64,000 bases of DNA from positions 1-64,000 of the forward strand of contig NZ_LHPI01000006.1 of the NCBI RefSeq assembly GCF_001274785.1, written 5' to 3'. This stretch comes from Vibrio hepatarius. GTDB taxonomy: Bacteria; Pseudomonadota; Gammaproteobacteria; Enterobacterales; Vibrionaceae. The notes under the pieces are model-generated. The model worked only from the letters and a program-made list of their open reading frames with translations, did not search any database and was not told the DNA's origin. The position numbers and the translations under genes were made by a program. Shown here one piece after another: positions 1 to 6,551 of the stretch. Within the stretch, counting starts at the first letter, position 1; every line of letters starts with the position of its first letter.

Positions 1-606
1 GGAAAATCCCTAGAACCCCATTGTGATACTTGGTAATCATTCCCCCCACGAAATTTATTGCCATTAACTGAAGTAATAGCACGTTTTAACTGATGGTATG
101 CTTCACCTCTGTTCAAGGCTTGCTGGACGTAATGACGCAACGTTGAATTATCAACATACTCCAAAACATAAATAGATTTAATTAAACGGTCGTACTCATG
201 CAATGCTGACAATCTTCGGCTCTTGCCGTTACTCAACTTTCTAATGATTGTGCTTTGAGTGGTGGTTTTACGACTCAATGAACAAACAATATGCTGAATA
301 TTGTCCCATTCTTCAGCAATTAGCTTATGATTAATATCTTTCTTTAATTGAATACGGCCTCCGTTCTCTTCAGTCACTTCAAATAGCTCAAAAAACACCT
401 TTTTCATTTTCGCGTATCGAGGGGCGAATGTGTAACCAAAGAAATCTAATATAGCGAAGTTAACATTATTGGTACCATGCGTATCGGTCGATAAGGTATT
501 AGGCTGTATATCTGAAGAGTTGTTATAGAGTAAGTCAAAAGCAAAGTGACCTTCATATTCGTTAGCGCCAATGACTTGCGTACTCACCGGAACATGACGT
601 GGTCAA
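1..606 (-). pseudogene. tnpA: Tn3-family transposase (TnpA), C-terminal fragment
   Basis: The minus strand is open from about 606 to the left edge with no stop, and the frame reads as the catalytic C-terminal part of a Tn3-family DDE transposase. Visible landmarks are HVPVSTQVIGANEYEGH, then LSTDTHGTNNVNFAILDFFGY, then FAPRYAKMKK. The gene is incomplete at both ends: its C-terminus lies beyond position 1, and its N-terminal several hundred residues are absent because the frame is cut at about 600 by an unrelated insertion-sequence end. The preceding in-frame stop is at 607–609. It is part of the foreign DNA inserted in rumB. It cannot be functional unless the missing part is supplied elsewhere. 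Confidence 0.85.
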
Positions 607-710
607 CCAAAATTGACCAACCCAGTTAAGCTACTTTTTTCAATTTCTTCATGTCCGCCTCATATTGATTTGAAATTTCCATACTTTATCTAATTCATGT
701 TTTTCTAAAT
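598..710 (-). mobile_element. Insertion-sequence end remnant abutting the Tn3 transposase
   Basis: At about 600 the transposase homology stops at a short inverted repeat, TGGTCAA…TTGACCA (601–619). Immediately inside it, the minus strand ends a reading frame with NQYEADMKKLKKVA and a stop, which looks like the tail of another transposase ORF just inside an IS terminus. I do not recognise the IS family. The stretch from about 710 to 990 has no convincing gene, only scattered short frames, and looks like rearranged insertion debris. Confidence 0.4.
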
Positions 711-870
711 TAGCTAAAATGCAACTCAGAAATGTCCAGAAGTGAGTTGTGTGGTGTCGAGTGGAGATTGTACGATTAAGCCCCTAAGTAATTAGTCCGT
801 CAGTCTCCCTCGGTAATCAAATTAGTACATCTTAGCGATCAAATTGGTAAAAAATTAGACATGTAGATGA

Positions 871-2043
871 ATGCCCACCTTAAAAAATAGACAGCGGGTT
901 GGGCTGGGTGATTTTTCTGGTGTTAGACGCCAGCAACCCATGCGGCAGAATGGTTGCTCACTTACTCGTCTATTTTTAGCGGGAATTCTTAGCCAACTGT
1001 ATGAACTGTATGCGGATTTGAGCAGTCGAGTGATGCGCACTTTGGAGGAGATGGCACCACGAGTAGAGGTTTACTCCATTGACGAAGCGTTTTTAGATTT
1101 AACCGGTATTGAGTCTGTCCTATCCCTTGTCGAGTTCGGACAACAAGTGCGAGAGCGCATAGGCCACTGGATTGGGATCACCGTCTGTGTAGGCATTGCA
1201 CCGACTAAAACACTCGCCAAGCTGGCTAACCATGCCGCCAAGAAATACCCCGCCACTCAGGGGGTTGTAGATCTAACCAATCCAGATCGGCAACGTCGAT
1301 TGCTCGCATTAGTCCCGGTTGATGATGTTTGGGGCGTTGGTAGACGGCTTTCTAAGCGTTTAAATGCCTTGGGTATCAGCACAGCCTTAGACCTCGCCAA
1401 TGCCTCACCTAGAGCCATCAGAGACCAGTTCTCGGTGGTTTTAGAGAGAACCGTCAGAGAGCTCAATGGTGAGTCGTGCATTGAACTTGAAGAGATCCCA
1501 CCAACTAAGAAACAAATTGTCTGTAGCCGTTCATTTGGCGTAAAAGTAACGCACTTTGAATTGTTACGTGAGGCCGTATGTGAATACGCAACCCGCGCCA
1601 CTGAGAAGCTACGCAAAGAACAGCAGCAAGCCAAAGTGATGACCGTGTTCATACGTACCAGCCCCTTTAAGGACAACGAGCCGCAATACAGCAACTCTGC
1701 ATCGGGTGAGTTGCTGATCCCCAGTTGCGATACTAGGGATTTTATCGAGCTGGCCAGTCATTTACTCAAGCGGATATGGAAGGATGGTTTTCGTTATGCC
1801 AAAGCGGGCGTCATGCTGTCTGACTTTTACGATCCTGGCATGTTTCAGCCAGGACTATTCGATGACGTATCGATCCGCTCTAATAGCCAACAGTTAATGT
1901 CTGTATTGGACACCATTAACCAAAGTGGTGCCGGAAAGGTTTTCTTTGCTGGACAAGGTACGAAGAAAGATTGGTCGATGAAGCGAGAGCATTTATCTCC
2001 CGCTTATACAACACGCTGGGACCAGTTGCCGCGAGTGAAGTAG
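871..2043 (+). pseudogene. rumB: RumB/UmuC-type Y-family DNA polymerase, 5'-truncated by insertion
   Basis: From about codon TAT at 1000 the frame is a clear UmuC-type polymerase: YELYADLSSRVM, the catalytic acidic motif SIDEAFLDLT, the helix-hairpin-helix region VWGVGRRLSKRLNALGI, and a typical C-terminal tail (QLMSVLDTIN, FAGQG, LSPAYTTRW). The first 43 codons of the open frame (871–999) show no UmuC similarity, and the normal N-terminal palm segment of about 80 residues, including the first metal-binding Asp, is missing. In SXT the rumB gene is the well-known site of insertion of resistance DNA, with its 3' end toward mobI, exactly as here. Loss of the N-terminus should abolish polymerase activity. 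The missing 5' part is expected beyond the insertion on the left, next to rumA. Confidence 0.85.
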
Positions 2044-2053
2044 CGCCGAGAAT

Positions 2054-2497
2054 TCAGTAGGCATTCACTCTGCGACGCAGCATGTTGAGCTTATCAACCT
2101 GGCGTCGAATATCACTGAAAAATTCCTCTTTCTCCATGGCCAGCGCTAACTCCCATTCTTTGGCCAAACCTTGGCAGTCCAAAAATGAGTATCTCAGCTT
2201 CGTCTTTGAGATACGCAGTCCTTTACTAAAGACTACGCGCTTGCCTCGTTGACCGTGAAAGCTGTTGATGTACCACTCAATGCCAAAGCCATACTTAAAG
2301 TCTCTGATACGGACACCAAGCAGCCCCCAATCTTTAAATGGCTCATTTTCACGAACCTTGTAATGGGTAACCCAAAAGTCATCAACTTCAGCTCGTGCCA
2401 GCGCTTTTAGCCTGTCCGTTTCTTGCTGAAGTAAATCTGATATCTCTGCTTTCCATTGTTCATTGACGATTTCTACCAAACCAATTTCCCCATCCAA
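2054..2497 (-). CDS. mobI: MobI-family conjugative mobilization protein
   Basis: This is a 147-residue protein, rich in charged residues, convergent with the rumB remnant and starting beside the repeat-rich intergenic region. In SXT/R391 and IncA/C elements, a gene of this size in this exact place encodes MobI, an auxiliary factor required for conjugative transfer that acts with the neighbouring origin of transfer. No catalytic motif is visible. The N-terminal part (about residues 10–40) is predicted helical and charged. The only Shine–Dalgarno-like GGGG upstream of the ATG overlaps one arm of a 12-bp inverted repeat (2504–2538), so translation may be structure-controlled. Identification rests on synteny and size more than on motifs. 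Confidence 0.75.
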   Translation of the reverse strand: MDGEIGLVEIVNEQWKAEISDLLQQETDRLKALARAEVDDFWVTHYKVRENEPFKDWGLLGVRIRDFKYGFGIEWYINSFHGQRGKRVVFSKGLRISKTKLRYSFLDCQGLAKEWELALAMEKEEFFSDIRRQVDKLNMLRRRVNAY

Positions 2498-2770
2498 TTA
2501 ACCCCAAAAGCCAAAACCACTATCCGTTTGGCTTTTGGATCGAAACGCCAAACGTAAAACTGCCGTAACAATCGCTGTTTGGCGTCTCGATATAAATCAA
2601 CTCGCGCAATCCCATACCTGACAAGGGATGCAGCCCGATTTCACTTAAAAACGCCTGAAAAGACGTATCGTCATGAAGATACAAACCGTTTGGCGAGTTC
2701 AGGCCAGAAGGCAAACGACGTTTGGCGTCTCGATTTTTTTGGCTTAGTCATCCGCCGCCAAACAGAGCCT
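2498..2770. other. oriT: Candidate origin of transfer (oriT) with repeated GTTTGGCG octamers
   Basis: This gene-free segment lies between mobI and srpM, where oriT of SXT/R391 elements was mapped. It has a perfect 12-bp inverted repeat (CCAAAAGCCAAA at 2504–2515 with its complement at 2527–2538). It also has a 15-bp inverted pair with one mismatch (2539–2553 and 2577–2591, GTTTGGCGTCTCGAT) and a further direct copy of that 15-mer at 2720–2734. The octamer GTTTGGCG occurs five times: 2546–2553 and 2756–2763 in inverted orientation, and 2577, 2688 and 2720 in direct orientation. Such inverted and iterated repeats are typical of relaxosome sites. The nick site is not assigned. Confidence 0.65.
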
Positions 2771-2835
2771 ATTCTCATACTTTTGCGAAAATGCAATAGG
2801 CAGATAGATGAAAGGATTTGTCACCTTTCTGCCCA

Positions 2836-2941
2836 CCGCCAGTGCACCGAATCCTGATAATGACATTTGAGTGAACCGCCAGAGCACTTGGAAATGCCCA
2901 AGCGTGACCTGAGCGGTTAGTTGAAAACCGTTAGAGCACTT
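2836..2941 (+). repeat. Three spaced repeats CCGYYAGWGCAC before srpM (centromere or activator sites)
   Basis: CCGCCAGTGCACC (2836–2848), CCGCCAGAGCACTT (2876–2889) and CCGTTAGAGCACTT (2928–2941) are near-identical direct repeats, 40 and 52 bp apart, directly upstream of the srpM–srpR–int operon. The last one ends 20 bp before the srpM ATG. Known candidates for the binding protein are SrpR, because the srpC centromere is reported near srpM, and the SetCD activator, which drives the s003 promoter in SXT. The sequence alone does not choose between them. Confidence 0.5.
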
Positions 2942-2961
2942 TGAGTGCACAGGAGATAAGT

Positions 2962-3936
2962 ATGTTTGTACTAGGCGTAGATATCGGTTACTCGAACCTG
3001 AAGCTGGCAATTGGCCAATCAGGCAGTGAACCGAAAACTATTATTCTGCCTGCGGGGGCCGGTCCTGCGGATCGTATGCCGGAGCGTATCGGTGGAGGCG
3101 ATGATGAAACTTGTTTGTATGTGTCTGTCGAGAATGAGCGTTGGGCCGCTGGTGTGCCTGCTGGACGCCTTCAAGGTTGGGAACGGGAGCTTCACCCAGA
3201 ATATCCCACCACAAAAACCTATAAGGCGCTTTTTCATGCCGCCTTGTTAATGGCTGAAACAGAATCCATCGATTTGGTTGTCACTGGATTACCGGTTTCC
3301 CAGTTTCATGAACCACAACGTAAGTCAGACCTTGTGAAGCGTTTAAAAGGTATTCATCAAGTAACGCCTAAGCGCAGCATCACCGTTCATGACGTCAAAG
3401 TGCTGCCGCAGCCTGCCGGTGCCTATATGGATCTGGTTCAAACAGGTGGAGATTTGGGCTTGATTGAAGAAGGTCGCGTCGTCGTCATAGATCCAGGCTT
3501 TTTTTCTGTTGACTGGGTTGCCCTTGAGGCCGGAGAAATTCGCTACAGCTCATCAGGAACCAGTCTTCAGGCAATGTCCGTGCTACTGGAAACCATTGAT
3601 AAGCTGATTTCGGAAGATCATGGTGCCAAAGTGGGTATGGATCGACTTGAAAAAGCCATGAGAACCGGCGACTTGCAGGTGCTGCTATTTGGAGAAAAAG
3701 TCGATATTTCACCTTATCTGAATGCTGCAATGAAAAAGGTAGCGCCTGTTGCTCTTACAGCCATGCGCCAATCTATGCGCGACGAAAGCATCAATGCGGA
3801 CTTGGTATTGATCGCCGGAGGTGGAGCCTTGGCTTATAAGGAAGCGGCCAAGGAGATTTTTTCACGAAGCAAGATCATCGTGCCGGAACAGTCTGTTTTG
3901 GCGAACGTCCGAGGCTTCTGGTTTTATGGGGCCTGA
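2962..3936 (+). CDS. srpM: SrpM, ParM-like actin-family partition ATPase
   Basis: This 324-residue protein has the actin/ParM nucleotide-binding fold. It shows the N-terminal phosphate 1 motif VLGVDIGYSNLKLAIG, a central phosphate 2 segment VVVIDPGFFSVDWVALEAG, and the C-terminal adenosine motif LVLIAGGGALAYKEAAKEIF. In SXT/R391 elements this gene (formerly s003) is half of the SrpMRC type II partition system, which stabilises the excised, replicating circular form. The ATG at 2962 is preferred over an upstream TTG because it follows AGGAG with 6-nt spacing. srpR follows after 2 nt and int after 1 more, so the three are one operon. Partition and integration are therefore expressed together, as described for the SetCD-activated s003 promoter of SXT. 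Confidence 0.85.
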   Translation: MFVLGVDIGYSNLKLAIGQSGSEPKTIILPAGAGPADRMPERIGGGDDETCLYVSVENERWAAGVPAGRLQGWERELHPEYPTTKTYKALFHAALLMAETESIDLVVTGLPVSQFHEPQRKSDLVKRLKGIHQVTPKRSITVHDVKVLPQPAGAYMDLVQTGGDLGLIEEGRVVVIDPGFFSVDWVALEAGEIRYSSSGTSLQAMSVLLETIDKLISEDHGAKVGMDRLEKAMRTGDLQVLLFGEKVDISPYLNAAMKKVAPVALTAMRQSMRDESINADLVLIAGGGALAYKEAAKEIFSRSKIIVPEQSVLANVRGFWFYGA

Positions 3937-3938
3937 TT

Positions 3939-4208
3939 ATGAGAGTTGTCGTCAACATTCCCCCAGGGAGCCACCCTGAACTACTCAAAGAATTGGAAAA
4001 GACGCCGCCACGGGAACGCGCTGAGCGTCTGCGGATGCTGGCCACCTTTGGGTTAATTCACATGAGCCAACCCAATCTATCCACGACATCTGCACCGGTG
4101 GATGGCCATGCACCAGATGGTGAAGTGACTTCTATGAGTACAGCGCCAGAACCCAAAGCAGAATCACGTAAACAATCATTAAAATCAAAACTAGGGCTGG
4201 GCTTATAA
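3939..4208 (+). CDS. srpR: SrpR-like small partition adaptor
   Basis: This 89-residue basic protein lies 2 nt after srpM and 1 nt before int. In type II (ParM/ParR) systems the small downstream gene encodes the DNA-binding adaptor that couples centromere repeats to the actin filament; in SXT/R391 this position is srpR (formerly s002). The sequence supports this only loosely. A basic, helical N-terminal part (residues about 10–45, ELLKELEKTPPRERAERLRML) could be a ribbon-helix-helix or helical DNA-binding unit. It is followed by a low-complexity Ser/Thr/Pro/Ala linker and a Lys-rich tail ending SLKSKLGLGL, which could contact SrpM. No further motif is visible, and the name is given by context. 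Confidence 0.7.
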   Translation: MRVVVNIPPGSHPELLKELEKTPPRERAERLRMLATFGLIHMSQPNLSTTSAPVDGHAPDGEVTSMSTAPEPKAESRKQSLKSKLGLGL

Positions 4209-4209
4209 C

Positions 4210-5451
4210 ATGGCGTTATCAGTTAGCTGGCTCGATGCCAGGTTAAATAAAGAAGCAAAAGAAACCGTAGTAAAAGCCGACCGAGATGGGCTAAGTGCTC
4301 GGGTATCACCCAAGGGCAAAATTGTTTTTCAGTTTCGTTATCGTTTCGATGGCAAGCAACAACGGGTAGACATAGGTACTTACCCACTTATGAAGCTTGC
4401 TGAAGCCAGGAATGAGCTAGATAGGTTAAGGGCAGTACTTGATCAAGGCCGAAACCCCAAGCTCTACCTACAGCAAGAACGGGCCAAGTATTCTGCCAAT
4501 CAAAGCTTCGAATCGATTTTTCGAGACTGGATAGACTCTGCCGGTAAGCAAGGGCTAAAGGAGAAAACGTGGCACTACCAAAAACGCAGCAGTGAAATAT
4601 ATTTGCTGCCCCGACTTGGTAAGTACCCATTAACTGACATCAATGAATTGTCCTTAAGAAACTGTCTTCGTGAGGTTTCGGAAGCGTCTCCGTCAAACAC
4701 AGAACGTCTAGTGTCTGTGCTGCATAAGTTTTATGACTGGCTGATAGATGAACAGATTTTGGAAATTAACGCTGCCGCTGGGATCACTGCAAAGAAGGTC
4801 GGCGGTAAGAAAGGCAAACGAACTCGGGTGCTAAATGACAACGAGATCAGGATACTTTGGCGCTATTTGCATGAGTCAAAAATCACTGAGAAGAATCGCA
4901 TCTACATAAAACTGCTTCTCTTATTGGGAGGGCGCAAGGGCGAACTCATTCAAGCTGAAAAGCATCACTTTGACTTGCAATCTGCAATGTGGACAGTGCC
5001 CATAGAGATCCGCAAACAAGGTGAGAAAATTGGAGCGCCGATCATGCGGCCATTGATTAAGCCAGCTATTGAGCTGATTGAACTAGCGATGCAGATGAGC
5101 AAATCAACTTACTTGTTTCCCGCGAACGGACAAGAAGAGCTTGCCACAAATGGCTTTGATACCACTATTCCTAACAATGTGAAAATCTGGGCTCGCAGAT
5201 CGCTTAGTGTTGAGATGGAACATTGGTCTATGCATGATCTTCGCAGAACGATGCGAACGCGAATGTCAGCCATCACCACGCAAGAAGTTGCCGAGTTGAT
5301 GATTGGCCACAGCAAAAAAGGGTTGGATGCTATCTACAACCAATATCAGTACCTGGATGAAATGCGTCATGCTTACGACGTTTGGTATCAACAGCTAGAG
5401 ACCATCATCGAGCCGACAGGCTTTTCATTCAACTGGCGTTTCGGACAATAA
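4210..5451 (+). CDS. int: SXT-type tyrosine recombinase integrase
   Basis: This 413-residue P4/SXT-type integrase catalyses site-specific insertion into, and with Xis excision from, prfC. An N-terminal arm-type DNA-binding domain (about 1–90, with FRYRFDGKQQRVDIGTYP) is followed by a SAM-like core-binding domain (about 100–200) and a catalytic domain. The active-site residues are present: R242 (GGRKGE), H342 and R345 (HDLRR), H367 (IGHS) and the nucleophile Y376 (AIYNQY). The length equals that remembered for SXT Int. The gene is co-directional with srpM–srpR, from whose promoter it is probably transcribed, and convergent with xis, whose stop lies 16 nt beyond its own stop. It appears intact. 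Confidence 0.93.
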   Translation: MALSVSWLDARLNKEAKETVVKADRDGLSARVSPKGKIVFQFRYRFDGKQQRVDIGTYPLMKLAEARNELDRLRAVLDQGRNPKLYLQQERAKYSANQSFESIFRDWIDSAGKQGLKEKTWHYQKRSSEIYLLPRLGKYPLTDINELSLRNCLREVSEASPSNTERLVSVLHKFYDWLIDEQILEINAAAGITAKKVGGKKGKRTRVLNDNEIRILWRYLHESKITEKNRIYIKLLLLLGGRKGELIQAEKHHFDLQSAMWTVPIEIRKQGEKIGAPIMRPLIKPAIELIELAMQMSKSTYLFPANGQEELATNGFDTTIPNNVKIWARRSLSVEMEHWSMHDLRRTMRTRMSAITTQEVAELMIGHSKKGLDAIYNQYQYLDEMRHAYDVWYQQLETIIEPTGFSFNWRFGQ

Positions 5452-5467
5452 AATAAAAGAAAGAGGC

Positions 5468-5662
5468 TCAGTCCTCTTTCTTCTCATACTCCTCCAAGTC
5501 TTCAATGTGCCACAGCTTGTTTCGTGTATTTCGGTTGATGCGAGGTTGCGGCAAGCTGCCATCTTTTATTCTTCGCCAGAGCGTCGTATAGCTAATGTGG
5601 TAACGAGCCATCACTTCGTAAGATGTTAGAAAAGGGGTTGCCTGGTGCGCTACTGCTGTCAT
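5468..5662 (-). CDS. xis: Excisionase / recombination directionality factor (Xis)
   Basis: This 64-residue AlpA/MerR-type winged-helix protein has the recognition region RYHISYTTLWRRIKDGSLPQP, typical of excisionases. It should bind the element ends and bias Int toward excision. The ATG at 5660–5662 is chosen because AGGAG lies 7 nt upstream; the ATG two codons earlier is too close to that site, and a TTG at 5683 lacks one. Among the visible genes it is the one closest to the chromosomal junction. It is transcribed away from that junction and converges on int. Its own promoter must lie in 5663–5800, and the old host prfC promoter also points this way. Confidence 0.85.
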   Translation of the reverse strand: MTAVAHQATPFLTSYEVMARYHISYTTLWRRIKDGSLPQPRINRNTRNKLWHIEDLEEYEKKED

Positions 5663-5810
5663 CTGCATTCTCCTGAAAATCAATGTAAAGCTATCATCGC
5701 CTGATTCATCACTAGTTGATGGTCAGAAAGATGCATGATTTGTTCAGAAGATCAGCCTTATCAAAACACAAATGTTGCTATTAGGTACTTTTCAGCTCAA
5801 ACCTATGAAT

Positions 5811-6205
5811 AACAAGGGCTACAAGGCGGTTTGTGTCATGAATAGCAATCAACATGCCTAACGAGAAAAATTTGTACACACTGTTTGTACACTCGCAACG
5901 ATGACACATCAAAAACCACAATGACGAACCCTTTAAATTCATAAGCTTACAAACATAAAACTAGAGATGATCGCATTTATTCCGCTTTTGTAATGTCGAA
6001 ACCAAAGTACCAAAAGCAGAAGGCACTTTCTTCATCAAACCCAGTAACCACAAGGCCTACAGCCAGATTTGTGTCATGGAATTTTCGCCAAAGGCCTCTA
6101 AAACGGAATTTGTACTCAAGTTTGTACACACTTTCCGAGGTTACGCTTGAACATCATTGAAAAGCAAAGAAACGAGAAAAAGACAAAAAGCCTTTAAATT
6201 CAGTA
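5811..6205 (+). repeat. Duplicated element-end module with four TTTGTACNC sites (putative Int/Xis arm sites)
   Basis: Two copies of one module lie about 238 bp apart in the gene-free tail of the element. Each begins with ACAAGGSCTACA…TTTGTGTCATG (5812–5842 and 6050–6080). Each continues with two TTTGTACNC boxes 12–13 bp apart (5871–5879 and 5884–5892; 6109–6117 and 6121–6129) and ends with CTTTAAATTCA (5931–5941 and 6192–6202). No reading frame is conserved between the copies. The paired, in-phase boxes next to the recombination core suggest arm-type integrase or excisionase binding sites. The rest of 5663–6243 shows no gene. Confidence 0.6.
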
Positions 6206-6243
6206 CGTAGAGATGTGATTGTGGTGTGCAATGAAAGGTGGTT

Positions 6244-6336
6244 TTAAGCGTTGAAAGGCTGGGCGGCATCAGGGTGAGAAATGATCGCGAAAGTTCTACG
6301 TTTAGACACTTCGCCAAGAAAAGTGGTATTTGACAT
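6244..6336 (-). pseudogene. prfC: 5' fragment of prfC (peptide chain release factor 3) left at the element junction
   Basis: Reading minus from ATG 6334–6336 gives MSNTTFLGEVSKRR, then TFAIISHPDA, which is the start of RF3. At the next codon the normal P-loop GKTT is replaced by AQPFNA and a stop at 6244–6246. Thus 24 codons are prfC and 6 come from the element. RF3 recycles RF1/RF2 as a GTPase, so this 30-residue stub lacking the P-loop cannot function. A working prfC with a new 5' end donated by the element is expected at the other junction, outside the window. The native prfC promoter should lie in 6337–6551, divergent from the GGDEF–EAL gene. Confidence 0.9.
6266..6282. other. attL-type attachment core in prfC
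   Basis: GCATCAGGGTGAGAAAT (plus strand) is the last prfC sequence before homology ends. In an uninterrupted prfC the minus strand would continue GATGC-GGT-AAA-ACC; here it continues GATGC-CGCCCAG. SXT uses a 17-bp identity block in the 5' end of prfC. The exact limits given here are inferred from where prfC coding sense is lost, and a direct repeat is expected at the far end of the element. Confidence 0.7.
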
Positions 6337-6551
6337 CAAAAGTTCTTCTTCTGTCTGGTTACCAGAAGGTAAAAATCAGTTAGCCTGACTCTTCTGGGTG
6401 TTCGATTCAATTTTGCGCGGTATTCTCTCTTATATTCACGTGGGGGGCAACTTCAACGGCAAAAATGACACTTTAGCCTCGTCATTTAGGACAAGAGGTA
6501 AAAGTAACGCAGGATATGAGCTATAAGTATAAGTAGTAGAGGGAACTCAAT
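6337..6551. promoter_or_regulatory. Divergent promoter region of prfC (native) and the GGDEF–EAL gene
   Basis: This gene-free chromosomal stretch separates the prfC start (minus) from the GGDEF–EAL start (plus). It should carry both promoters. I see AT-rich segments (TATGAGCTATAAGTATAAG near 6515) but no promoter elements that I would assign with confidence. Confidence 0.4.

Larger units (their letters stand above)
1..6282. mobile_element. End of an SXT/R391-family integrative and conjugative element
   Basis: The gene set and order match the int-proximal end of SXT/R391 elements: rumB remnant, mobI, a long repeat-rich intergenic region, srpM–srpR–int in one operon, and convergent xis nearest the chromosome. 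The target is also right, because the first 24 codons of prfC lie at the junction (minus strand, ending near 6266) and then break off. The other end, with setR/setCD and the main body of prfC, must lie left of the window. The whole 6.3 kb differs in character from the housekeeping genes that follow. The family assignment is from remembered gene order and protein features, not from a database search. Confidence 0.9.

Noticed and set aside
2579..2857. 92-codon open frame on plus strand in the oriT-like region
   Set aside because: It spans the repeat array, has no recognisable domain and no ribosome-binding site, and its sequence follows the repeats; it is better explained as non-coding DNA.
2941..2961. 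Upstream TTG start for srpM
   Set aside because: The AGGAG site is positioned for the ATG at 2962, and the extra seven residues precede the conserved first beta-strand.
2744..3010. 88-codon minus frame overlapping the srpM start
   Set aside because: Overlaps the srpM promoter and start, no homology features, Shine–Dalgarno lacking; a shadow frame.
5701..5760. Palindromic-looking ATCACTAGTTGATGG and ATGCATGAT as Xis operators
   Set aside because: Short and not repeated elsewhere in the element end; the TTTGTACNC and GTGTCATG repeats are stronger candidates.
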